The notes under the pieces are model-generated. The model saw only the letters and a program-made list of their open reading frames with translations. It had not been told where the DNA came from and did no database searches. Source: an uncultured Clostridia bacterium (GTDB taxonomy: Bacteria > Bacillota > Clostridia > Christensenellales > Borkfalkiaceae). From it: a stretch of DNA of 25,505 nucleotides. Below, piece after piece: positions 7,330 through 15,589 of the stretch. The translations under genes and the position numbers were made by a program. The stretch spans positions 1-25,505 of the forward strand of contig CAMWLA010000005.1 of assembly GCA_947174975.1 (NCBI GenBank), in the 5' to 3' direction. Position 1 is the first letter of the stretch, and the number at the start of each line of letters is the position of its first letter.

Positions 7330-9742
7330 TATCGGTATCCTTCTTTACTGTTTTCTTTGCCGCCGGTTTTTTAGCCGTTGATTTTTCGGCAGTCGACTTT
7401 TTTGCCGTTGCGGGCGCCTTCTTATTCGCCGCGGGTTTTTCGGCAGCTGACTTTTTAGTTGCCGGCTTCTTCGCCGTTGACTTTTTGGAAGCTGCGGGTT
7501 TTTCTTCGACAGCTTCTTCCGCCTTTCTCAAACCCTTCATTCTCGCAATTCTGTCCGTTACGGCTTTGGGGGGATCGACCTTGGGCGCGTCGGGATGAAG
7601 AAGCCACGTCGCCGCAAAGTGCGTATCCGAAATCTGAAACATCGGAGGCTGCTCTTCAAAGTCGATTTCAAGCGCGTACTTATTACGCGCGGCAAACGCG
7701 TCGCCCTTGGGAGGATAAATCATATTGGGGGGCGTGCCCGGAATAGCTTCAAGCTTATCCTTGGTTTCAAGGTCGGGCATAGAAGCCAAAAGCGCCCACG
7801 TATAGGGATGTGCGGGAGAATAGAAAATGTCGTCCGCAGTACCTATTTCAACGATTTTGCCCGCATACATAACCGCAACTCTGTCCGCCATATTTGCAAC
7901 GACGCCCAAGTCGTGGGTTATGAAAATTACGGATAAACTTCTTTCGACTTTAACTTTATTAATAAGCTCCAGAATCTGCGACTGAATAGTCACGTCCAAA
8001 GCGGTAGTCGGCTCGTCGCAGATAAGGATATCGGGGTTAGCCGACAGCGCGATTGCGATAACTATTCTCTGGCGCATACCGCCCGAAAACTCGAAGGGAT
8101 ACTGTCTATATCTCTTTCTCGCCTCGGGTATACCTACCTCGTCCAAAAGCTTTAAAGCTTGAGTTTTTGCCATACGGCGGGTAACCTTGTGAACTACGCC
8201 CGAAGCCTTGGCTTTCAGATAGTCGATGATATCTACGACGCGCGCGTCGAAATCAATGCTTCCGTTCTTTTCGATATGGGCTTTGATATCGTCCGCAGCT
8301 CGCGTAATGCAGTCGAGAATTTCCTCTTTTGCAAGCTCCAGATCGACGAGGTTTTTGTCGGCCACTTTATAGTTTAAGGTCTTGCCTCTTGCCGTCTTTC
8401 TCTCGGCTTTTGCAGTCTGCTTTGCAAATCTCTTTTCCTCCGCAGCGTTACGCTTAATGCCATCGAAGTACAAATCTACCGCGGCTTTCAAGCTTGAACG
8501 GAATGTATAAAGTACGTTGTCCTTTATAATTTCGAGGTTGTCGATTGCGTTTTCCACAGCGGCGATAACCGTCTTGGCGGAAGCGATTACTTCCTTTTTG
8601 ACAAGGTCTTGCTGTCTGAACGCGCCGATGTTGCTTTCAATTACTTCAAGCGCGGTTTTCTTGTTTTCGATAGACTTTGCGTTGGAATAAAGCACGCCTT
8701 GCTTTGCAAGCGCGATGAACGCAAGCATAAAGTTATCGTCAAGATATTTTCTTAAAAATTTGTTGAGTTCGGCAACTTCCATCTGGGGAAGAGGTTCGGT
8801 TGCAAAGGTGAGGAAGTATCCCATTGCAAAGAAGTTGGGCATCGTTTTATCCGCCGCTTCCGAAAGAATTTCGCGCACCGTCTTTAATTTAGCGCTTATC
8901 TCTTCCCAGTTCTCGTCGCCCTTTACTTGCGCTCCCTCTCCGCGGTTGAGAAGCTGACGCACGAAATTTTTACACTTATGCGTCAAAGGTACTTTTACCG
9001 TCTTCTTCAAATCCGCAAGCAGAGCGTTAAGCTCCTCCGCGCGCTCCTTTACGACGTATTCCTCAACCGCAAGCGCGGCTACCCTTGCTATTTCGCGGAT
9101 ATCGCGGCGCACGTCCTTGAACGCGTTCTTTTCTATTCTGAAAAGCACGTCGTCGATTTCCACTATCATTTCGGTTGCCGCGTCGTGCGCCTTGTTGTAT
9201 GCGTTTTCAAGCTCTAAATGCTTATACTCGAATTTATCGAAGTCCTTGCTCATACGCTTGTTTTCTTCGCATACGGTCTTGTCGTCCGCTCCGCGCGCCT
9301 CGTCCATAGCCTTGTTAAGGCGTGCCATAAGGGTATTGAAATCGCGTCTTGATTCGCGCTGGTTGATTTTGCCCTTGATAAGCATTGCTTCGGTCATCTG
9401 CTTGCCGACGCGCATAATGGGATTAAGACTGGACATCGGGTCTTGGAAAATCATTGAGATTTTGTCGCCCCTCAATTTGTGAAACTGCTCTTCGGGGATC
9501 TTCATAAGATCCTGACCGTCGTAGATAATTTCACCGCCGTCTTTGATTGCGTTGCCCGCAAGTATGCCCATAACGGCACGGTTTGTAACCGACTTACCCG
9601 AGCCGCTTTCGCCGACTATTGCAAGCGTTTCGCCCTTGTAAAGGTCAAAGCTTATGTCGCGCACGGCTTGCACCTTGCCCGCGTCCGTCTTGAAACCGAT
9701 TTTAAGATTTTTTACCGAAAGTTTAACTTCTCTCTCTTCCAT
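7322..9742 (-). CDS. oppD: Oligopeptide ABC transporter ATPase, OppD-like, giant insertion
   Basis: An 806-residue protein, more than twice the usual OppD length (about 330). The ATPase core is complete: Walker A GESGSGKS (44-51), Q-loop Q100, signature FSGGM (552-556), Walker B ending D576-E577, H-loop H610, and a C-terminal HPYTWALLASMPD-type region. Between Q-loop and signature, residues about 123-525 form a foreign helical, charged insertion of roughly 400 residues with no obvious motif. Residues about 728-806 are a Lys/Ala/Thr-rich low-complexity tail. The start at 9742 has GGAGGG at proper spacing and is two bases past the oppC stop. The insertion falls where ordinary OppD has a short helical subdomain facing the permease. 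The ATPase call is firm; the insertion is of unknown function. Confidence 0.9.
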   Translation of the reverse strand: MEEREVKLSVKNLKIGFKTDAGKVQAVRDISFDLYKGETLAIVGESGSGKSVTNRAVMGILAGNAIKDGGEIIYDGQDLMKIPEEQFHKLRGDKISMIFQDPMSSLNPIMRVGKQMTEAMLIKGKINQRESRRDFNTLMARLNKAMDEARGADDKTVCEENKRMSKDFDKFEYKHLELENAYNKAHDAATEMIVEIDDVLFRIEKNAFKDVRRDIREIARVAALAVEEYVVKERAEELNALLADLKKTVKVPLTHKCKNFVRQLLNRGEGAQVKGDENWEEISAKLKTVREILSEAADKTMPNFFAMGYFLTFATEPLPQMEVAELNKFLRKYLDDNFMLAFIALAKQGVLYSNAKSIENKKTALEVIESNIGAFRQQDLVKKEVIASAKTVIAAVENAIDNLEIIKDNVLYTFRSSLKAAVDLYFDGIKRNAAEEKRFAKQTAKAERKTARGKTLNYKVADKNLVDLELAKEEILDCITRAADDIKAHIEKNGSIDFDARVVDIIDYLKAKASGVVHKVTRRMAKTQALKLLDEVGIPEARKRYRQYPFEFSGGMRQRIVIAIALSANPDILICDEPTTALDVTIQSQILELINKVKVERSLSVIFITHDLGVVANMADRVAVMYAGKIVEIGTADDIFYSPAHPYTWALLASMPDLETKDKLEAIPGTPPNMIYPPKGDAFAARNKYALEIDFEEQPPMFQISDTHFAATWLLHPDAPKVDPPKAVTDRIARMKGLRKAEEAVEEKPAASKKSTAKKPATKKSAAEKPAANKKAPATAKKSTAEKSTAKKPAAKKTVKKDTDNG
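7334..7510 (-). repeat. Degenerate repeats encoding the Lys/Ala tail of OppD
   Basis: The 3' end of oppD is built from imperfect repeats encoding units such as KKSTAKKPA and KKSAAEKPA. The result is a strongly basic, disordered tail of the kind seen in histone-H1-like bacterial proteins. It probably arose by slippage between repeats and may vary in length between strains. Confidence 0.7.
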
Positions 9743-9744
9743 AA

Positions 9745-11304
9745 TTATCCCTCCGAACCGCGCAAGCTGGGATTAAACGCGTCGCGCAAGCCGTTACCGA
9801 ATAAGTTAAACGACAGCATCAAAAGCGCTAAGAATATCGACGGGAATAACGCCACGAAAGGCGCGGAAGATAGACAGCTCTGTCCCGCCGTAATAAGCGT
9901 ACCGACGCTTGTGATACTGCCCGCCTCCAAATTTATAATGCCTAAATACGAAAGGTTTACTTCCGAATATATCATCGAGGGAATAACCAATGCACAGCTT
10001 GTAACCAGCGTTCCGAGCGCGTTGGGGAAAATATGCTTAAACATAAGTCTTTTATCACTTGCGCCCAACGTCCGCGCCGCAAGCACGTATTCTTGATTTT
10101 TATACCGATAGAACTGCATTCGTGTAGTACTTGCCATGCCTATCCAGCCCGTTAAGAAAAATGCTATAAACAATATCAGAATATTGCTTGCACTGCCCAT
10201 ATTTAATTTTAGCAGCGTAATTACTATTATAAACGGAACTGCATTTAAAATATCGGATATGCGCTCCATAATAAGGTCAATTTTGCCGCCGTAATAGCCC
10301 GAAACCGCGCCGTAAATCGCACCGACAAACATATTGACGGCAGCGACAGCTATAGCAAATAGGAACGAGAACCTCGCGCCGGAAGCAAGACAAGTGAATA
10401 TATCTTTTCCGCCCGCAGTTGTTCCGAATAGGAAATAAGGCTCGGTAATACCGTCTTTTTCTTGAACTACGTGTTGATAGATATAATACTCGTAATACTC
10501 GGCTCTTACCTCGTATCCGCCGGAAACAACACGTCCGTAAACGTAAAACGTCTGTTTGCCGTTTTCGTCAGTAAACCCGTCGTCGCCCTCGATTCTAAGC
10601 GAATCATAGCCGTCGTCATATCTGCCCGCACCCGCGGTAGTAGTCCAATAATTTAGAACTAATTCGCCGTCCTTATCAAGCGCAGGCTCGGTTTTATTAC
10701 CTTTAACTTTATAATATATATTTGCATTTCTATCAAAAGGAACCGAAGGTCTTTCCTTTAATCTGACTGTAGGATAAAGCACTTGTCTGCCGGTTTCATT
10801 CTGATATTTCTGAATACTTTTATACTCTGATTCCGTAATTGTCTTATAATTGCCGAACCCCACGGAATAATACGTATCTTTACGATATTTATACAGACCC
10901 TCGTCGGTTATTTCATACTTATTATTTTTTACGACCAGGTGTCCCGTTTCTTTACCAATAGCGTATTTTTCAATAAAGTAAATATAATCGGTTTCTTCTT
11001 CCACACACCCATCCCAGAATGAAGTGTTCGCAAACAGCTTGCATTTGGGCGCAGTAGTGGTGAACTGCGAGTCGTAATATTTAACGGTATATTCCGTACA
11101 GAAAGGCGCAATCAAAGCAAATAATATAAGAAAAATAATTATAATTGCCGCAACTACCGCACCCTTGTTTTTACAGAAACGACGAAACGCGTCGTGGAAA
11201 TAGCTGACGGGTTTAGTGTCAAGCTTTGTGTCATGACTTAAATCGCCTTTCTTTGCAAATTGAAATTTTTCCTTGGGGATATTTTCGTAAGTTTTAGCTT
11301 CCAT
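9745..11304 (-). CDS. oppC: Oligopeptide permease, OppC-like, with extracellular domain
   Basis: A 519-residue inner-membrane permease; ordinary OppC is about 300. TM1 is at about residues 49-67. A roughly 220-residue polar, tyrosine-rich stretch (about 68-290) follows, after which the canonical OppC sequence resumes with the FGTTAGGKDIFTCLASGAR stretch and the remaining membrane spans. The cytoplasmic EAA loop, with ARTLGASDKRLMFKHIFPNA, is intact and should contact the ATPases. By normal OppC topology the extra region lies outside the membrane. The start at 11304 follows the oppB stop with one base between and has GGGGC upstream. It pairs with OppB to form the pore. Permease identity is firm, the insertion's role unknown. 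Confidence 0.9.
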   Translation of the reverse strand: MEAKTYENIPKEKFQFAKKGDLSHDTKLDTKPVSYFHDAFRRFCKNKGAVVAAIIIIFLILFALIAPFCTEYTVKYYDSQFTTTAPKCKLFANTSFWDGCVEEETDYIYFIEKYAIGKETGHLVVKNNKYEITDEGLYKYRKDTYYSVGFGNYKTITESEYKSIQKYQNETGRQVLYPTVRLKERPSVPFDRNANIYYKVKGNKTEPALDKDGELVLNYWTTTAGAGRYDDGYDSLRIEGDDGFTDENGKQTFYVYGRVVSGGYEVRAEYYEYYIYQHVVQEKDGITEPYFLFGTTAGGKDIFTCLASGARFSFLFAIAVAAVNMFVGAIYGAVSGYYGGKIDLIMERISDILNAVPFIIVITLLKLNMGSASNILILFIAFFLTGWIGMASTTRMQFYRYKNQEYVLAARTLGASDKRLMFKHIFPNALGTLVTSCALVIPSMIYSEVNLSYLGIINLEAGSITSVGTLITAGQSCLSSAPFVALFPSIFLALLMLSFNLFGNGLRDAFNPSLRGSEG

Positions 11305-11305
11305 A

Positions 11306-12316
11306 TTATTTTGCCCCCATTCTTATTCTCGGGTCGATAAACCCGTAGCTGATATCGACTACAATTCCCGCAAGCAACCCGACGAGACAATAGAAACCCG
11401 AAAGCAGCATAAAGAAGTCGTAGTCTTGCGCGTTTATAGAATCAAGATATAATCTGCCTACCCCGGGGATAGAAAACATTTTTTCTATTACAAGCGAGCC
11501 CGAAAGAACGGCTATGAATTCACTTAAAATAGACGGAAAAATTACGACCATTGAGTTGCGCATGGCGTGTCTGAATGTTGCTTGACCGCGGGTTAAGCCT
11601 TTAGTCCTTGCAAGCAGCATAAATTCGCTTGTTAAAACTTCGGAAAGCTCCGCACGGGTATATCTTGCGTATCCCGCAATCGAACCCAAACAAAGCGCGA
11701 ATACTGCGGGAAGCATTGACTTGAACATACTCCAATTAAAATAGGCGAATCCGCTATCCATCATCAGCGGGAACCAGTCCAGCTTATAGCAGAAATAGTA
11801 TTGAATAATGAGAGCCAATACAATCGACGGCAATGATATCAACAGAATAATTATTATATTAATTAACTGGTCTATCCACGTATTCTTTTTCAATGCGGCA
11901 ATAATTCCAAGACCTAAGCCGATAGGTACGCCTATGATAGTTGAATATATATTGATAAGCACTGTGGGAGGAAGCTTTTCGGCAAATACGTCCCATACGG
12001 GTTGATTGCGGTACTCGGGCAAAGAAACGCCCATACCGAAATCACCGTACAAGAAAATATTTTTAAGATAATAGAAAAGCTGAGTCATAATAGGGACTCT
12101 GTCCGCCCCTATTATGTTTCCCGCTTCGTCGTATCTAAAATTACAAACGTATCCCCTTGCTTCAAGTTTCAGCCAAGTGATATTCGCATCCTCACCCGCA
12201 CCCGCATTTACCACTATAGGCAAAAGCTTTATAAGAGTGAAACACACCAACATAATGACGGCAAACGTCATTAACATCAGTCCCAATCTTTTTAATACGT
12301 ATTTAAACATATACAT
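11306..12316 (-). CDS. oppB: Oligopeptide permease, OppB-like
   Basis: A 336-residue permease of normal OppB length. It has an N-terminal span (FAVIMLVCFTLIKLLP), a polar loop, then five further spans. The EAA coupling loop reads LARTKGLTRGQATFRHAMRN, and the C-terminal GRLYLDSINAQDYDFFML stretch is family-typical. It forms the membrane channel with OppC. The chosen ATG at 12316 has GAGGTG seven bases upstream; a second ATG at 12310 is possible but more distant from it. It is separated from oppA by a 130-base gap containing a GC-rich hairpin, the commonest arrangement for keeping the binding protein more abundant than the permeases. Confidence 0.93.
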   Translation of the reverse strand: MYMFKYVLKRLGLMLMTFAVIMLVCFTLIKLLPIVVNAGAGEDANITWLKLEARGYVCNFRYDEAGNIIGADRVPIMTQLFYYLKNIFLYGDFGMGVSLPEYRNQPVWDVFAEKLPPTVLINIYSTIIGVPIGLGLGIIAALKKNTWIDQLINIIIILLISLPSIVLALIIQYYFCYKLDWFPLMMDSGFAYFNWSMFKSMLPAVFALCLGSIAGYARYTRAELSEVLTSEFMLLARTKGLTRGQATFRHAMRNSMVVIFPSILSEFIAVLSGSLVIEKMFSIPGVGRLYLDSINAQDYDFFMLLSGFYCLVGLLAGIVVDISYGFIDPRIRMGAK

Positions 12317-12387
12317 ACGTAAACACCTCGATTGCGTTGCGATTTATTTTAAGTCACATCGCGTTGTTTTATAATAAACCCAAAAGC

Positions 12388-12413
12388 GGGGGCGAAAATT
12401 ATTATCCGCCCCC
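12388..12413 (-). terminator. Attenuator or mRNA-stabilising hairpin after oppA
   Basis: A seven-base stem GGGGGCG (12388-12394) with its complement (12407-12413) around a 12-base loop lies 34 bases past the oppA stop. On the minus strand the following sequence (GCTTTTGGGTTT) is not a clean T run, so it is likely a partial terminator or a 3'-end stabiliser. That would lower oppB-F expression relative to oppA. Confidence 0.55.
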
Positions 12414-12446
12414 ACCGAGTACTTGGTATTTTTTTAAATATAAGAA

Positions 12447-15233
12447 TTAGTTTGCTTTCTTATATTCGTTCTCTAAGTTACCGCCCTGACCGGAAACGTA
12501 TGACGTCCATTCGCTGTCGGTATAGTTAACTTGGAAATATCTCATTCCGCCGTAGCCCATAAACAAGTTATAGTCATACGTGATATAACTGAACTTAGGG
12601 CTAAGCAACGCGCCGTTGTATTCAGCAATAAGCATAACCGAATAGTACTGTTCCAATGCTGTTTCTTCAAGCATTGCCAACACTTCAAGTCTTATATCAT
12701 CGGCAACTTTTCCCGCATCCCAGTTATAGGTATACTCATCTCCGTTAAGTTCGGCATAACCGTTAAGACAGTCGAACCAGTTTTTAAGCGTCATAGTAAG
12801 CGTCTTACCGGACTCTGCATAGTCGCCTTCGGGCATTGTGAAGGTCTTTGTTTCGGATGAAGTCTTCCAGTATTTATGATAGTTAAGATTATCCGAATCG
12901 TCCACAAATGCACTTATCATATCAAACGGGTTAAGAGCGTTTCCGGTAAAACCGAAGCCGAAACCTATTTCGTAAGCGCCCGCTTTAAATGCATCTCCCC
13001 ATTTTGCACCGACGTTACCGTTGAACTCAACTTTAAATTTACCTTCAAGCGGAGTATCTTTAGCCAAAGTATTTAAAATGTTCTGCAAGTATTCAGCCCT
13101 TTGACGTTGCTTCGGATTATCCACTTGAGTACCGTAAATCAATACTATATCTTTTGAAGAATCGTATCCGTAATATTCGGGATTTGCTTCCAGCTTATTA
13201 TACGCTTCTTTAAGCAATTCCTTTGCAAGTTCGGGGTTAAAGCCGTTCATCGCTTCGTAAGCGTCTTCGAGTGAGTAGTTAGATATATTAGCGCCGTTTG
13301 ACCACGTACCGTCGGCATTTTCGGTGAAACCGTAAACTCTGAGGAGAGCTTTTTTAGCCTGCACCGAATCTCTGTACGTTTTACCGTTTTCGATATCGTA
13401 GTAGTACAATGAATTCAACGCGCCGTAGTTTGCAATTGCAGTACCGGGCCAGATTTTTTCTACTACGTCATCCCTATTCAGTGAAAGCGAGAACGCCTTT
13501 CTGAATTCCTGAATTGCAAGTATACCGTTGTTTCTGCCGTTGTTCTTCAATACGGGGAGATTGCTGTACAACTGCATAGCGTACGTACCCGTAGTGGAAG
13601 TGAACGTAGCGTATTTCGAATACATATAGTCTGCAATATGGTCGGTATCGAGTCCGATATCGTCAATTTCGCCCTTTAAGAAGCTGAGCCACTGAGTTTC
13701 GTCTTCGGGAATACATTCGCAAGTAATCTTAGTAACGTTGTACTGATTCTTGTTTTCTTCCATATTGTAGCCGTACCAGTTCTCGTTTCTTTCAAGCGTG
13801 TAAGATTTACCGCCTTGGAACTGGGTGAGCTTATAGGGACCCCAGCTTGCCGTCGTATCCTTGCTGGTATTATAATTCGTAGTCCAAAGAGTTGAACCCG
13901 CAGTAGGCTCTTGTTTACATCTTTCGTACAAATCTTCCTTTACAAGGGGAAGCGAACTCATATAATACGCTGCAAGATATGAAAGGCTACCGTCCTTTTT
14001 GAGGAACTGATAAGATTTATCCATACAGATTACTACGGAATTTTCACCGGCTTTGTAGAATCCTACGTCCTCAAAATTAACGGTTCTGTCGCCGTTATTC
14101 TCAACCCTGATACCAAGCCAAGTTTCGTAAGGTTGGCCAACTTCAACGTATTCGTCATATCCCATAGGAGCGCCGGGAGCAAAGAAGAACTCCCAAAGCA
14201 TTTCACCCGAGAATAAGTCGTCGCCGATATAGACGGCAAATGCTTCTTCAACGGTTTTTCCCAGCACTTTATATTCTTTATCTGTGGGATCTTTGCCGTT
14301 GGTCCAAGCATCATACGTTCCGCCTTTACCGTCGTCTATGCCCGTGACAAAAACACATCCTTCCTCAATAAGAAAATCTTCCTGCTTATCTACAGTATCG
14401 TATGTTTCGTATAATTCCCAAACTTCGGGAGCATTATACTCTGTCGTATCTTTATACGAAACCCACTGAGCTACGGGATTGCCCTCAGCGTCAACGTAAC
14501 CTTTAGCGCCATAGAAAGTATATACGTCTAATAGAATATCCTTACCATCGTCAATTGCCGCTTGGTTGCTTTCATATCCCAAAGAACCAACGGTTTCGTA
14601 CGTTGCATCAGTATTCTTATAGAAGTAGTTCCTTGCGTTCTTTACCATCAGAGTCTGATAATAAGTGTTTGCGCGGAAGTTAAGGAAATCGGGATTAAGC
14701 TGTTCTTTCATTGAGTAAACGAAAGAATCTGCATTAATAACTGTACCGTCGTCCCATTTAAGGTCGTCACGGAAAGTAATTTTCCAAGCATAACCGCCTT
14801 CTTTTTTCTGATCGGGCGTATACTTCCATTTCGCGTCAACCGTATTCGTAACGTCCTCTAAGGCAGATACAGCCGAATACTGAGTTACAAATCCTCCGTC
14901 AACGATTGCATCAACGTTTATTGATCCGTCGGCTTTGAATTTTCCACCTTTTGCCGCATCGAATTCATAGTCGTAAGTGAACAAATCCGAATTGATGTAG
15001 TCCGTAATCTGCGTATCGTTATTATCTTCATAGGTCATTAAATTCCAGTTTGAAGGCATAACTGACGTAAAAGTTCTGTAAGTACCCTTCTTTGCAACAT
15101 AGGTCGTATTGTCACCCGAATTGTCACCGCCGTCGGGCTTCTTGTCGCCGCAGCCGACGAAGCCGAACGCCACTGTAGAAGCCATAACGCAACCTACCGC
15201 GATTGACGCAAGCCTCTTCCATCTGTTTTTCAT
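12447..15233 (-). CDS. oppA: Oligopeptide-binding lipoprotein, OppA-like, extra long
   Basis: The extracellular solute receptor of the transporter (SBP family 5), tethered by lipid. The true start is the ATG at 15233: GGAGG (15242-15246) lies eight bases upstream. Starting there gives 928 residues with a clean lipoprotein signal, basic MKNRWKRL followed by a hydrophobic stretch ending FVGC at residue 28. A longer reading from 15290 is less likely. Asp/Gly-rich linker residues follow the cysteine. Family-typical segments include KITFRDDLKWDDGTVINADS and LKLGEID-like cleft regions. The length is far above the usual 500-620, so extra domains or long loops are present. It is the first gene of the operon and is driven by the strong promoter at 15312-15340. 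Confidence 0.92.
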   Translation of the reverse strand: MKNRWKRLASIAVGCVMASTVAFGFVGCGDKKPDGGDNSGDNTTYVAKKGTYRTFTSVMPSNWNLMTYEDNNDTQITDYINSDLFTYDYEFDAAKGGKFKADGSINVDAIVDGGFVTQYSAVSALEDVTNTVDAKWKYTPDQKKEGGYAWKITFRDDLKWDDGTVINADSFVYSMKEQLNPDFLNFRANTYYQTLMVKNARNYFYKNTDATYETVGSLGYESNQAAIDDGKDILLDVYTFYGAKGYVDAEGNPVAQWVSYKDTTEYNAPEVWELYETYDTVDKQEDFLIEEGCVFVTGIDDGKGGTYDAWTNGKDPTDKEYKVLGKTVEEAFAVYIGDDLFSGEMLWEFFFAPGAPMGYDEYVEVGQPYETWLGIRVENNGDRTVNFEDVGFYKAGENSVVICMDKSYQFLKKDGSLSYLAAYYMSSLPLVKEDLYERCKQEPTAGSTLWTTNYNTSKDTTASWGPYKLTQFQGGKSYTLERNENWYGYNMEENKNQYNVTKITCECIPEDETQWLSFLKGEIDDIGLDTDHIADYMYSKYATFTSTTGTYAMQLYSNLPVLKNNGRNNGILAIQEFRKAFSLSLNRDDVVEKIWPGTAIANYGALNSLYYYDIENGKTYRDSVQAKKALLRVYGFTENADGTWSNGANISNYSLEDAYEAMNGFNPELAKELLKEAYNKLEANPEYYGYDSSKDIVLIYGTQVDNPKQRQRAEYLQNILNTLAKDTPLEGKFKVEFNGNVGAKWGDAFKAGAYEIGFGFGFTGNALNPFDMISAFVDDSDNLNYHKYWKTSSETKTFTMPEGDYAESGKTLTMTLKNWFDCLNGYAELNGDEYTYNWDAGKVADDIRLEVLAMLEETALEQYYSVMLIAEYNGALLSPKFSYITYDYNLFMGYGGMRYFQVNYTDSEWTSYVSGQGGNLENEYKKAN

Positions 15234-15302
15234 ATTCATATCCTCCAAGATTAATATTCTCTTTTTAAAAGTTTTTAATATATTTTTCAAACTTTCCGCT
15301 AA

Positions 15303-15327
15303 TTGTTAACTATTGTACATTGTTAAC
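15303..15327. promoter_or_regulatory. Candidate operator over the oppA -10 region
   Basis: Two copies of TTGTTAAC begin at 15303 and 15320, 17 bases apart; their core GTTAAC is itself a palindrome. The interval between them holds TGTACA, another palindrome. The array covers the -10 box of the oppA promoter and the start-site region, where a repressor would block transcription. No regulator gene is adjacent. Confidence 0.45.
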
Positions 15328-15340
15328 AGAATATTGTCAA
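15312..15340 (-). promoter_or_regulatory. Strong promoter of the opp-tld operon
   Basis: On the minus strand a perfect TTGACA (15335-15340) is followed after 17 bases by TACAAT (15312-15317). The resulting leader before the oppA ATG is about 70 bases. Confidence 0.82.
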
Positions 15341-15491
15341 TACATTTTATGAAAAAAATACAAAAAAATTTTATAATTATGCAAAATTTGCCCTAAAAAC
15401 TCGATTTTATACAAAAATACACACATTTTATGCATAAATATTAATAATTCACATTTTTTGTTACATTCTAACACTTAATATAAACGAAAAG
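15341..15491. other. AT-rich gap between eda and oppA
   Basis: With the promoter and terminator beside it, this is part of a 340-base interval without a gene. The segment is very AT-rich with A and T runs and may act as an UP-element for the adjacent oppA promoter. I see no ORF, hairpin or RNA gene in it. Confidence 0.5.
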
Positions 15492-15513
15492 CCCCGCTCC
15501 TTTCGGCGCGGGG
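15492..15513 (-). terminator. Terminator of eda
   Basis: A stem of CCCCGC (15492-15497) with GCGGGG (15508-15513) and a ten-base loop. On the minus strand it is followed by CTTTTCGTTTATAT. It lies about 60 bases past the eda stop, after the conserved two-box motif. Confidence 0.75.
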
Positions 15514-15522
15514 TATATATTC

Positions 15523-15589
15523 GTTTGACGTGCGTACAGAAAGTGTCACGCACAAGTCGTTAAGATACGTCGCTTAAGCGTTAGTTTTA
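15523..15589 (-). repeat. Two-box 3'-end motif, copy B (end of eda)
   Basis: GTTTGACGTG (15523-15532), a 27-base non-conserved spacer, then a 30-base box (15560-15589) that overlaps the last codons and stop of eda. The spacer contains GTGCGT and ACGCAC, which can pair. Boxes and spacing match the copy at 3005-3071. The order on the transcript is long box, spacer, short box, terminator. Confidence 0.6.

Noticed and set aside
7334..7510. Possible CRISPR or satellite array
   Set aside because: The repeats are imperfect, in frame, and encode a Lys/Ala-rich tail of oppD; there are no spacers of uniform length.
15234..15290. Longer oppA start giving 19 extra residues
   Set aside because: The GGAGG at 15242-15246 lies inside this extension and serves the ATG at 15233, which also gives the clean lipoprotein signal.
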